A DNA stretch of 12,652 bases, taken from JAZDMK01 sp043800975 (GTDB lineage: Bacteria; Bacteroidota; Bacteroidia; Bacteroidales; JAHJDW01). Shown here in pieces: positions 1 to 6,087 of this stretch; the stretch's first letter is position 1, and every line of letters starts with the position of its first letter. The DNA lies in contig JAZDMK010000148.1 of the NCBI GenBank assembly GCA_043800975.1, forward strand, positions 1 through 12,652. Reading direction: 5' to 3'. The translations under genes and the position numbers were made by a program. The notes below the pieces were generated by a model, which saw nothing but the letters and a program-made list of their open reading frames with translations, had not been told where the DNA came from and did no database searches.

Positions 1-171
1 CGTTACCACGACATGGCTCTCTCCCGCCCTGTTGTGCACGCTATGGAAAAAGGAACTTTTTATCAGTGGCTTCGCATGAAGAAAAAACTGGGTGGCCAGC
101 ATAAAGTTCCGAGGCTTTCCAACAACCGGCATCTTGTGGAAGAAATTTTAAAGATGGAGGTTACCGCATGA
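1..171 (+). CDS. GH3 auxin-responsive promoter family protein, C-terminal fragment (5' end outside window)
   Basis: An open frame runs from the first base to a TGA at 169-171, giving 56 residues that start RYHDMALSRPVVHAMEKGTF. The later stretch YQWLRMKKKLGGQHKVPRLS, followed by a short acidic helix (HLVEEILKMEV), is the typical end of the GH3-like proteins found in many Bacteroidota. Plant members of this family are acyl-acid amido synthetases of the adenylate-forming (ANL-like) superfamily. The substrate of the bacterial homologues is not known to me. Only the C-terminal subdomain is visible, so the adenylation motifs cannot be checked. The stop overlaps the next start as ATGA (168-171), which points to translational coupling with the downstream secreted protein. 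The assignment rests on remembered family resemblance of the tail. Confidence 0.8.
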   Translation, partial: RYHDMALSRPVVHAMEKGTFYQWLRMKKKLGGQHKVPRLSNNRHLVEEILKMEVTA

Positions 172-980
172 AAAATAAAATTAGTTTCCTGTTCGCTGTT
201 TTAATGTTTGTTTGTACTTCCCTTATAGCACAAAACGACATCCTGAAAATAAAGCAAACCGCCACTGTTAAAGCATCTCCAACAGCACACATCACTTCCG
301 ACAACATTGGAAATCTTTATGTTTATGATGGCAGCACCATTCACAAATATGACTTGGCAGGTGCTCTTTTGTATACATACAGTGAAACAAGATATGGTGA
401 AATTGCTTTTGTAGATGCATCGCAACCATTAAAAATTCTTGTTTTCTTTCGCGACTTTTCAAAACTGATTTTACTTGATAATACAATGAGCATAATCTCT
501 CCTGTTTCGGATCTGAATGCAAAGGGATGGGATCAGGTAACGCTTGTATGCAACGGGCGAAACAATGAATTTGTTTTTTATGATGAAAAAAATTTCGAAC
601 TCGTTAAAACTGATCTCAACCTCAAAAGCTTATCAAGTTCCGGAAATCTTACTGCTATTCTTGGAATAAGTTTAAAGCCGGATTTTTTGCTTGCTTACGA
701 TAATTTTATACTTTTGAATAATCCTTCAAATGGAATTCTTGTCTTTGATGAATATGGATCTTATCTTAAGACGATTCAATGCAAGGATTGTGCACCCATA
801 CAGGCGAAGGACGAGAAATTGTTCACTGTAAAAAAAGGTATTTTAAAAACCATTGGTCTGAAAACAAATTCTGTTTCAGAGCAGGCTTTTCCAACGCAGT
901 ATGAAGGTGTAACGATTGTATATGGAAATTATTTTTTTGTTCATGATAATGATTGTATAAAAATATACAGAAAGGACTGA
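168..980 (+). CDS. Secreted beta-propeller-like protein of unknown function
   Basis: This is a 270-residue protein with a clear Sec signal peptide: MKNK, a hydrophobic core at about residues 6-20, and probable cleavage before Gln22 (LIA|QND). The mature part has repeated short segments such as 'ITSDNIGNLYVYDGSTIHKY', 'LLLDNTMSI' and 'GILVFDEYGSYLKTI'. These read like blades of a 6- or 7-bladed propeller (NHL/WD-like) in which each strand pair reports a value. No catalytic motif is visible. The start is fixed by the 4-bp overlap with the GH3-type gene, and the stop lies 1 bp before the deoxynucleoside kinase start, so it sits inside an operon. It has two cysteines close together (KDCAPIQ and an earlier TLVCNG). 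It probably acts in the periplasm or at the outer membrane. No lipobox is seen. I do not recognise a named family, and the propeller call is inference from the pattern. Confidence 0.8.
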   Translation: MKNKISFLFAVLMFVCTSLIAQNDILKIKQTATVKASPTAHITSDNIGNLYVYDGSTIHKYDLAGALLYTYSETRYGEIAFVDASQPLKILVFFRDFSKLILLDNTMSIISPVSDLNAKGWDQVTLVCNGRNNEFVFYDEKNFELVKTDLNLKSLSSSGNLTAILGISLKPDFLLAYDNFILLNNPSNGILVFDEYGSYLKTIQCKDCAPIQAKDEKLFTVKKGILKTIGLKTNSVSEQAFPTQYEGVTIVYGNYFFVHDNDCIKIYRKD

Positions 981-981
981 A

Positions 982-1608
982 ATGACAAAGACAAAACACA
1001 TTGCTGTTGCCGGCAACATTGGATCGGGTAAGACTACGCTCACTTCCATGCTTTCTAAACATTACAAATGGGAAGCCCAGTATGAAGATGCGGATAACAA
1101 TCCTTATCTGAATAATTTTTATGACGACATGCAGCGGTGGTCTTTCAATTTGCAGATTTACTTTCTGAACAGCCGCTTTCGTCAGATCATTGAAATCCGT
1201 AAAGGCAACAAATCGATTGTACAGGATCGCACCATTTATGAAGATGCCTATATCTTTGCGCCCAACCTTCATGCGATGGGGCTTATGACAACGCGCGATT
1301 TCAACAACTATATTTCCTTGTTCGAGTTGATGGTTGAATTTATTCAGCCACCCGACCTGATGATTTATCTGCGTGCAACAATTCCTACTTTAGTAAATCA
1401 AATTTCAAAGCGTGGACGCGATTATGAAAATGCTATCCGTATCGATTATCTGACTAGACTGAATGAACGTTACGAAGCGTGGATTTCGAATTACACACAG
1501 GGGAAACTTCTGATAATTGATGTTGACACCGTTAAGTTTCAGGAAAACCCGGAAGACTTTGGATTTGTGATCAACCGCATTGACGCTGAGATTCACGGAT
1601 TATTTTAA
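982..1608 (+). CDS. Deoxynucleoside kinase (dGK/dAK-type)
   Basis: This cytoplasmic salvage enzyme phosphorylates deoxynucleosides to their 5'-monophosphates using a nucleoside triphosphate. The 208-residue length is normal for bacterial members of the dCK/dGK/TK2-like family. Visible motifs are the P-loop GNIGSGKT at 11-18, the acidic segment YEDADNNPYL at about 34-43 (probably holding the catalytic Glu), WSFNLQIYFLNSRF at 53-66 in the nucleoside pocket, the DRTIYED motif at 82-88 (the counterpart of the DRS/ERS motif), and the Arg-rich lid KRGRDYE at 143-149. The family is clear, but purine or pyrimidine preference cannot be read reliably. The resemblance is to the dAK/dGK-like bacterial enzymes. 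The ATG at 982 begins 1 bp after the previous stop, and kdsB follows 11 bp downstream, so the genes are probably cotranscribed. Confidence 0.93.
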   Translation: MTKTKHIAVAGNIGSGKTTLTSMLSKHYKWEAQYEDADNNPYLNNFYDDMQRWSFNLQIYFLNSRFRQIIEIRKGNKSIVQDRTIYEDAYIFAPNLHAMGLMTTRDFNNYISLFELMVEFIQPPDLMIYLRATIPTLVNQISKRGRDYENAIRIDYLTRLNERYEAWISNYTQGKLLIIDVDTVKFQENPEDFGFVINRIDAEIHGLF

Positions 1609-1617
1609 AATATTTTA
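1606..1617. repeat. AT-rich 12-bp palindrome at the dNK stop / kdsB start
   Basis: TAAAATATTTTA is a perfect palindrome that includes the TAA stop of the deoxynucleoside kinase gene and ends 2 bp before the TTG start of kdsB. It could form only a very weak hairpin. In such AT-rich spacer it may be chance. No function is claimed. Confidence 0.4.
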
Positions 1618-1619
1618 TT

Positions 1620-2369
1620 TTGAAAAAAATCGGAATCATACCTGCACGTTATGCCTCTTCCCGCTTTCCGGGAAAGCCTCTGGCCGACATTTGTGGTAAA
1701 CCGATGATTCAGCATGTGTATGAACAATCGCTGAAAGCTGGTCTGGACGTGCTTGCTGTTGCAACCGACGACAAACGAATTGCAGAATGTGTAACCGGCT
1801 TCGGAGGTCTTGCAGTAATGACATCACCTCTGCATAATAGCGGTACAGAAAGATGTTTTGAAGCTTCTCATGCTTTAAGTTCTGTTCAGGAAGAAGATAT
1901 TATCATCAATATTCAGGGTGATGAACCTTTCATTGATCCCGCACAGATCCTGCTGACAGCCTCTATCTTCACAGATCCGGAAGTTGAAATTGCAACACTT
2001 GTAAAAAAAATTACGTCTGTTGATGAACTGCATGATGCCAATGTAGTAAAGGCAATCACTGACCGTTTTGGTTTTGCTATTTTTTTCAGCCGCCTGCCCA
2101 TTCCCTTTTGCCGCGATGCTGAAAACGAGAATTGGCTTGAGTTTCATTTGTATTTAAAACATATTGGTTTGTATGCATATCGTGCATCCATTTTAAAAGA
2201 CCTTGTTAAGTTAGGCCCGTCACCGCTTGAACAGGCTGAAAAACTGGAACAACTGCGCTGGATTGAAAATGGATTTAAAATTAAAACTGCTTTAACCGAT
2301 TCACAAAGTATATCTATAGATACCCCTGCTGATCTGGAAAGAGCAAGAGAACTTTTTGATGAAAAATAA
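1620..2369 (+). CDS. kdsB: 3-deoxy-manno-octulosonate cytidylyltransferase (CMP-KDO synthetase)
   Basis: KdsB activates KDO with CTP to give CMP-KDO and pyrophosphate, the donor used to build the inner core of lipopolysaccharide on lipid A. It acts in the cytosol. The 249-residue length matches the family. Motifs: GIIPARYASSRFPGKPL at 5-21 (nucleotide-binding loop with Arg10 and Lys19), NIQGDEP at 97-103 with metal-binding Asp101, SRLPIPF at 157-163, HIGLYAYR at 181-188, EQAEKLEQLRW at 204-214, and the C-terminal IDTPADLE at 233-240. The start is TTG (1620-1622). No in-frame ATG lies between it and the previous stop, and the translation from TTG gives the family's usual N terminus. There is an A at -3 and no Shine-Dalgarno sequence. 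It is the last plus-strand gene before a convergent junction. Confidence 0.96.
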   Translation: MKKIGIIPARYASSRFPGKPLADICGKPMIQHVYEQSLKAGLDVLAVATDDKRIAECVTGFGGLAVMTSPLHNSGTERCFEASHALSSVQEEDIIINIQGDEPFIDPAQILLTASIFTDPEVEIATLVKKITSVDELHDANVVKAITDRFGFAIFFSRLPIPFCRDAENENWLEFHLYLKHIGLYAYRASILKDLVKLGPSPLEQAEKLEQLRWIENGFKIKTALTDSQSISIDTPADLERARELFDEK

Positions 2370-2402
2370 TAATCAAGAATTTCGAGGTTAAATATTTGAT
2401 TA
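2370..2402. terminator. Weak AT-rich hairpin at the convergent junction
   Basis: TAATCAA (2370-2376) and TTGATTA (2396-2402) are perfect 7-bp inverted arms around a 19-base loop. They lie between the convergent 3' ends of kdsB (stop at 2369) and the T9SS surface-protein gene (stop at 2409). Read on the minus strand, the right arm is followed by TTATTTTTC, a T-rich tract, so it fits best as a terminator for the minus-strand gene. The stem is nearly all A/T and the loop is long, so the structure is weak. Confidence 0.3.
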
Positions 2403-2408
2403 AAAAAA

Positions 2409-4742
2409 CTATCGCATCAATGTGACTGTTCCCTTATAAGATTTTGCACCTACATTTAAAATATAATAATAAACTCCATCGGCTGCAGGTTTTCCGTTTT
2501 GTCCTATACCCTTCCAGTGATTGCTTTTATCTGTTGTAGAAAACATAAGTCTTCCCCATCGGTTAAAAATTTCTAGGCTGTACGATTCATTCCCGTCATA
2601 CTTAATATAAAAAACGTCATTACAATCATCACTATTGGGAGTGAATACGTTGGGAATAAAAAGGGAACAGGATTGAGTAGTGGCAGTCCCTTTCATAATC
2701 ACACATGAATTATCTACTACCGTCACAGTATATTCCTGCTCCGGCTGGGCTGAGATGGAGGGTGTTGTAGCGCCATTGCTCCAATAATAAGTATACGGAG
2801 GAAGTCCTCCCGTTACATTTGCACTAATCTCACCCGAACAATCATTTGTTATTGCAACATTAAGCTGATTTATAATACAGGATTCTGCAATCAAAGTTGT
2901 AACAAAGCCGAGCCCGCAAACCAATAATACTCCTGATAAACGATCGATAGAAATATCATAAACAGGACCAGTAATGTTGTCTGAATAAATTGTATCTGCA
3001 GTGAAAGTGTTTCCATCAAAAGAATAAACAAAGACTTTATTAGTTCCACCAATGTAAATATTATTGCAATCATCTACTGCTATTCCCTCATGGCTTCTAT
3101 ATTGACCTCCCAGATATGCAGGATCCGCAATTACAAATGAAAGCTGCGACCCAGTATTTTTATTCCAGGCAATTATTTTTTGTCCGTCATAACTAAAGAG
3201 ATAATTATTATTTGATGCAAGAGCATTCGCACGAACTGTTATGGGCAAATTAAATCCTGGAATATTATAATTATTCAGTTCGAAAAAAGAATAGCCGGTT
3301 TGAATATTAAATACTAATGGAGGGTTATATGAATTTGAGAAAGAACTTTTTTCAAGATAATTTGAATAGGAACATGTATAAGAAGATATCAACGCATAGA
3401 AATCGCCGTTGTTATCCATTTCAACAGAAGCAATATCGTTATAATCGCCCGGAATTGTGCAAAAGCCGTTAAAATTCTGAACTGTGTAACTCACAAAACT
3501 TGTATCAACTTTCCGTATGTTATTTCCATCTATTGTTCCACCACCAAAAGCAAACAGTTGCGCTGTACATGCATTATAAAACATGGTCCAAATTTCATCA
3601 TTACCAACCAATGGTGAAGAAGTAGATACGAGTGATCCGTTAGATCTTATTTTCATAATACTTGGCCCGGAAAGTCCCCATGCAGCCCCATCACCTATAA
3701 ATAGGGTTCCGCTATGCTGAAGCAAACAGAATTTTGAGTATGTACTATTATAATTCCATGTGGGGTCAGTAGGGGTATAAGTCCATAATGGTAAACCGCT
3801 AGAATTGTACTTTGCAATTTTAAATTCAAATGTACCTCCACCTACATATACATTCCCATAAATATCCGTTTCAATGTCATAGGCTGCATTATCAGTGGTC
3901 AATGATGTTGGTGTAGTAATCCAGGGATCAATGATAATTGTTTTTGAAACCTTGGAAACAGTATTCAAACTGAAGGAAACTATATTATCTTTTATTGAAA
4001 AAGAGATGGGTATATCAATTTCATTTTCAATAAATATTGCATTGGGTACATGATCCGTAATACCTCCCGCCGGGGTTTGAACAATTATATTTCCATCATT
4101 ATCTGAAGTAACACTATCTACATTACCACTATATCTCATTTTAATGCAATCCGGGTTGGCACCAGGATGCATAATAAGATTGTATTTGATTCCTCCCTTT
4201 GGAGACACTGAATATTCAATATCAATATTAGGATATAGATTTTTTATGGTGATTTTTTTGTAGCCTGTTGCCCTGATATTCTCAAAACCCTTTTTCCCGA
4301 ATGTATAATATGCTGTCCCCGAAAATTCAGATGATGCAAATGTGTTGGGATTACTTCCCAACCATTCCATTTTTACAAAATAAACTTCACGTTTACGTTT
4401 CTTCTCCTTTTTATCTTTTTCTTCAAATGGATCCTCTTTGAAATCACTTTTTTCATTGATAATCATTTCCGACTTCTCAAGCCTGAACACTATGCTATTC
4501 TTACAAAAATATATCTTATCTGCATTATTTAATGCATATAAAACTGTTTGACTGCTTTGAGCAGCATCATCAAACTGTCCCAGGTTTTGAATAAAATAAT
4601 CAGTATTCATAGGATCTGACGAATGCCATCCCTGAAGATTCATCGTTTTCTGAGAAAATGAAGTTTGCGGTGCAATAAGAAAAATGCAGATTGGGACTAT
4701 GCACAAATCTGCTCTGCGAAAAAAAACAGAACGTAGTTTCAT
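2409..4742 (-). CDS. Secreted surface protein: DUF7948-like domain, propeller-like region, SprB-like repeat, T9SS type B sorting domain
   Basis: From the ATG at 4742 the protein has 777 residues. A further in-frame ATG at 4793 would add 17 residues (MSLCIFAEYF...) ahead of a normal signal peptide. I prefer 4742 because MKLRSVFFRR plus a hydrophobic core ending in TSFSQ is a complete Sec signal, and a putative promoter lies between the two starts. Domains in order: about 47-275, a module starting YFIQNLGQF and ending IIIDPWITTPT, like the DUF7948 module of Bacteroidota surface proteins; about 280-620, propeller-like strands ('ETDIYGNVYVGG', 'EGIAVDDCNNIYIGG'); about 620-692, a SprB-like segment with GGLPPYTYYWSNGATTPSI; 694-777, a gliding-motility-associated C-terminal domain (IPNVFTPNSDDCNDVF, EIFNRWGRLMF, ADGVYYYILN). 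The last directs export by the T9SS and attachment or release at the cell surface. A very charged run, KEDPFEEKDKKEKKRKRE, sits at 102-119. The ligand or partner is unknown. Confidence 0.9.
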   Translation of the reverse strand: MKLRSVFFRRADLCIVPICIFLIAPQTSFSQKTMNLQGWHSSDPMNTDYFIQNLGQFDDAAQSSQTVLYALNNADKIYFCKNSIVFRLEKSEMIINEKSDFKEDPFEEKDKKEKKRKREVYFVKMEWLGSNPNTFASSEFSGTAYYTFGKKGFENIRATGYKKITIKNLYPNIDIEYSVSPKGGIKYNLIMHPGANPDCIKMRYSGNVDSVTSDNDGNIIVQTPAGGITDHVPNAIFIENEIDIPISFSIKDNIVSFSLNTVSKVSKTIIIDPWITTPTSLTTDNAAYDIETDIYGNVYVGGGTFEFKIAKYNSSGLPLWTYTPTDPTWNYNSTYSKFCLLQHSGTLFIGDGAAWGLSGPSIMKIRSNGSLVSTSSPLVGNDEIWTMFYNACTAQLFAFGGGTIDGNNIRKVDTSFVSYTVQNFNGFCTIPGDYNDIASVEMDNNGDFYALISSYTCSYSNYLEKSSFSNSYNPPLVFNIQTGYSFFELNNYNIPGFNLPITVRANALASNNNYLFSYDGQKIIAWNKNTGSQLSFVIADPAYLGGQYRSHEGIAVDDCNNIYIGGTNKVFVYSFDGNTFTADTIYSDNITGPVYDISIDRLSGVLLVCGLGFVTTLIAESCIINQLNVAITNDCSGEISANVTGGLPPYTYYWSNGATTPSISAQPEQEYTVTVVDNSCVIMKGTATTQSCSLFIPNVFTPNSDDCNDVFYIKYDGNESYSLEIFNRWGRLMFSTTDKSNHWKGIGQNGKPAADGVYYYILNVGAKSYKGTVTLMR

Positions 4743-4774
4743 TTTGTATATTTCAAAGGTGGCAAAATACTCAG

Positions 4775-4804
4775 CAAATATACATAAAGACATACATAAC
4801 TAAA
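4775..4804 (-). promoter_or_regulatory. Putative Bacteroidota-type promoter for the T9SS surface-protein gene
   Basis: On the minus strand, TATATTTG (4782 down to 4775) matches the known Bacteroidota -7 element TAnnTTTG exactly. A T-rich TTTAG at 4804-4800 lies 17 bp upstream, where the -33 TTG/TTTG box is expected. That box is imperfect. Transcription would begin near 4768, giving a leader of roughly 25 nt before the ATG at 4742. This start site would exclude the alternative ATG at 4793. Confidence 0.45.
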
Positions 4805-4830
4805 AAAAAAGCTGCCCTTTTGAGGCAGCC
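4801..4830 (-). terminator. Intrinsic terminator of the two-gene secreted-protein unit
   Basis: On the minus strand the DNA reads GCTGCC, TCAAAAG, GGCAGC, then nine T and an A. This is a 6-bp GC-rich perfect stem (4829-4824 with 4816-4811), a 7-base loop and a long T tract (4810-4802). It starts 25 bp after the stop of the 195-residue protein gene (4855), so it ends that transcript. Its T tract lies against the putative -33 region of the next minus-strand gene. Confidence 0.85.
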
Positions 4831-4854
4831 TTTGAAAGGTTTGAATACATCAAC

Positions 4855-5442
4855 CTATTTTGTAACAGAAATCAGTTCAATGGTCCATCCGAGGTCCATT
4901 TTCAGGATGAGTGGATTCACGGCGTCATTCAGAAACCAGAATTTTTTCCCTGAAGCGGTTTCAGCATACAATACTTTAATGGTTGTGCTTGTTCCATTAA
5001 TTGTAAACGTATATGATTTTTCACCCTTTGGGGTCAATACTTCGCGCGTGTTTTGAGGATCGACTGTAATGGGTTTATTTTCTGCAATTGCTTTTCTGAT
5101 TTTTCTTCCCATCCAGACAGACGTTTTGTCTTTCAGATCAAGAAATTCGTTATTGCGAAAATAATTGTTCATTGCGGAAGCTGTATCCAAAGCCTGTTGA
5201 GACATTCTAACCTTCCCTTTCATATTTTTTGGAGCGCCCATTTTCCAGCGAAAAGCAATAGAATTTCCTAAAGTAAGACTATCAACAACGTAATCGTATT
5301 GACTACCATTGGCGACAACTTTGTATGTTAAAACGGTAGTGCTTTTAATCCAGGAGACGCTGGCAGAATTCGTTGATTTTGTTTGTGCATTTGTTACTGA
5401 AAATGCTGCAACCAACATTAATGAAATGAATATTTTTTTCAT
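4855..5442 (-). CDS. Small secreted protein of unknown function
   Basis: This is a 195-residue protein with a Sec signal peptide (MKKIFISLMLVAAFSVTNAQ, probable cleavage after Ala19). The mature part is rich in Ser, Thr and Lys and contains no cysteine. It reads as a small soluble domain: alternating strands in 'VLTYKVVANGSQYDYVVDSLTLG', a short helical segment 'QQALDTASAMNNYFRNNEFL', and a C-terminal part with 'TFTINGTSTTIKVLYAET' and 'FWFLNDAVNPLILKMDLGWT'. I vaguely recall the last segment from hypothetical proteins of other Bacteroidota, but I cannot name a family. No catalytic residues or lipobox are visible. It lies 27 bp downstream of the 119-residue protein gene on the same strand, and a strong terminator follows the stop, so the two probably form one transcription unit. 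It is probably periplasmic. Confidence 0.82.
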   Translation of the reverse strand: MKKIFISLMLVAAFSVTNAQTKSTNSASVSWIKSTTVLTYKVVANGSQYDYVVDSLTLGNSIAFRWKMGAPKNMKGKVRMSQQALDTASAMNNYFRNNEFLDLKDKTSVWMGRKIRKAIAENKPITVDPQNTREVLTPKGEKSYTFTINGTSTTIKVLYAETASGKKFWFLNDAVNPLILKMDLGWTIELISVTK

Positions 5443-5469
5443 AAATATTTACTTAGAATAAGATTAAAA

Positions 5470-5829
5470 TTATTTCTTATAGAAGATGTATCGGGTAATA
5501 AAAAGTCCGCTTCCATCATCTTTACCTGCATCTGACTCAACACCGGTGGTAACAAATTTCAGTTCCCAGCCTTCTTTTGTGAGTTCAGTAATTTTTTCAC
5601 AAATGACCTGGTCATTGTTCCTGATGTTACCAAAGTTAATTCCAACCATGCTGAAGAAATTTTCGATTTTAACTTCTTCCATTTTCCCGTCTTTCGACAT
5701 AGTGATCAGTCTTGAGCGACCCAGTCCACCGGGAACAACCGATTCAACTGCGGTAACCTGTAACCATTGCTGGGCTGATGCAAATCCACCCAATAATACA
5801 AACGCTGCAACAAAAAGTAGTTTTTTCAT
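5470..5829 (-). CDS. Small secreted protein, DUF4177-like C-terminal part
   Basis: This is a 119-residue protein with a signal peptide (MKKLLFVAAFVLLGGFASAQ, cleavage probably after Ala19). After a strand-rich middle ('SRLITMSKDGKMEEVKIENF'), the C-terminal part reads 'ICEKITELTKEGWELKFVTT', then a short Gly/Asp loop and 'FITRYIFYKK'. The helix followed by GWEL, a strand, a loop and a final strand ending in aromatic and Lys residues resembles DUF4177 proteins, whose function is unknown. That match is from memory and is only a resemblance. It is the first gene of a probable two-gene unit with the 195-residue protein and is divergent from the TonB-receptor-like gene across 258 bp. A plus-strand open frame covering the same bases has no signal peptide or family likeness, so I read this strand. 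Confidence 0.8.
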   Translation of the reverse strand: MKKLLFVAAFVLLGGFASAQQWLQVTAVESVVPGGLGRSRLITMSKDGKMEEVKIENFFSMVGINFGNIRNNDQVICEKITELTKEGWELKFVTTGVESDAGKDDGSGLFITRYIFYKK

Positions 5830-5879
5830 AAGTTTTGGATTTAAGTAATTAATGAGTTAAAAAATTTGTGCAAAGAAAC

Positions 5880-5896
5880 AAATAGGTCGCCTATTT
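5880..5896. promoter_or_regulatory. Perfect inverted repeat, possible operator
   Basis: AAATAGG (5880-5886), TCG, CCTATTT (5890-5896): 7-bp perfect arms with a 3-bp spacer. It lies 51 bp upstream of the minus-strand start at 5829, in the divergent intergenic region. The short spacer and position suit a dimeric repressor or activator site better than a terminator, since no T tract follows on either strand. No regulator gene is adjacent in the window. Confidence 0.35.
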
Positions 5897-6087
5897 ACCA
5901 AAAATTGTTCCGAAATAACTCTAATAAAATTTTATACCTTTTCATCCTAATTATTCTTTCTGTTTTAAAAAAAACCAAATTGTAATACTTGATTGTAGAT
6001 TTTCTGAAATGTTAACGACATGTTAATGTCTCATCATTGTATAAATTATTAAGTTGGGTTTATCTACTTTAGCACAAATTTTTATTT
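5897..6087. other. Remainder of the divergent intergenic region
   Basis: This very AT-rich stretch lies upstream of the TonB-receptor-like gene, and both flanking transcripts should start in or near it. Apart from the inverted repeat at 6017-6030, I see no element with both promoter boxes at accepted spacing. A TACTTTAG at 6065-6072 differs from TAnnTTTG at one informative base, but the nearest TTG upstream is 25 bp away. No open frame or RNA gene is supported here. Confidence 0.5.
6017..6030. promoter_or_regulatory. Inverted repeat upstream of the TonB-receptor-like gene, possible operator
   Basis: GACAT (6017-6021), GTTA, ATGTC (6026-6030) form a perfect inverted repeat. The same bases also hold an imperfect direct repeat, TGTTAACGAC / TGTTAATGTC, with an 11-bp period (6010-6019 and 6021-6030). 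The site lies 57 bp before the ATG at 6088, a suitable place for a regulator controlling the receptor. In AT-rich spacer, short repeats like this also occur by chance. Confidence 0.3.

Noticed and set aside
4743..4793. An earlier in-frame start for the T9SS surface protein.
   Set aside because: The extra 17 residues precede a complete signal peptide, and the putative promoter lies within this stretch.
4691..5056. A 121-codon plus-strand open frame across the terminator and two gene ends.
   Set aside because: It runs antisense to two minus-strand genes with signal peptides and crosses a terminator. Its translation has no family likeness.
5486..5848. A 120-codon plus-strand open frame opposite the 119-residue secreted protein.
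   Set aside because: Its product is Ser/Pro-rich with no signal peptide or domain. The minus-strand reading has a clear signal peptide and genomic spacing that fits.
6065..6072. TACTTTAG as a -7 element for the receptor gene.
   Set aside because: One base is off the consensus, the nearest TTG is 25 bp upstream, and the leader would be under 10 nt.
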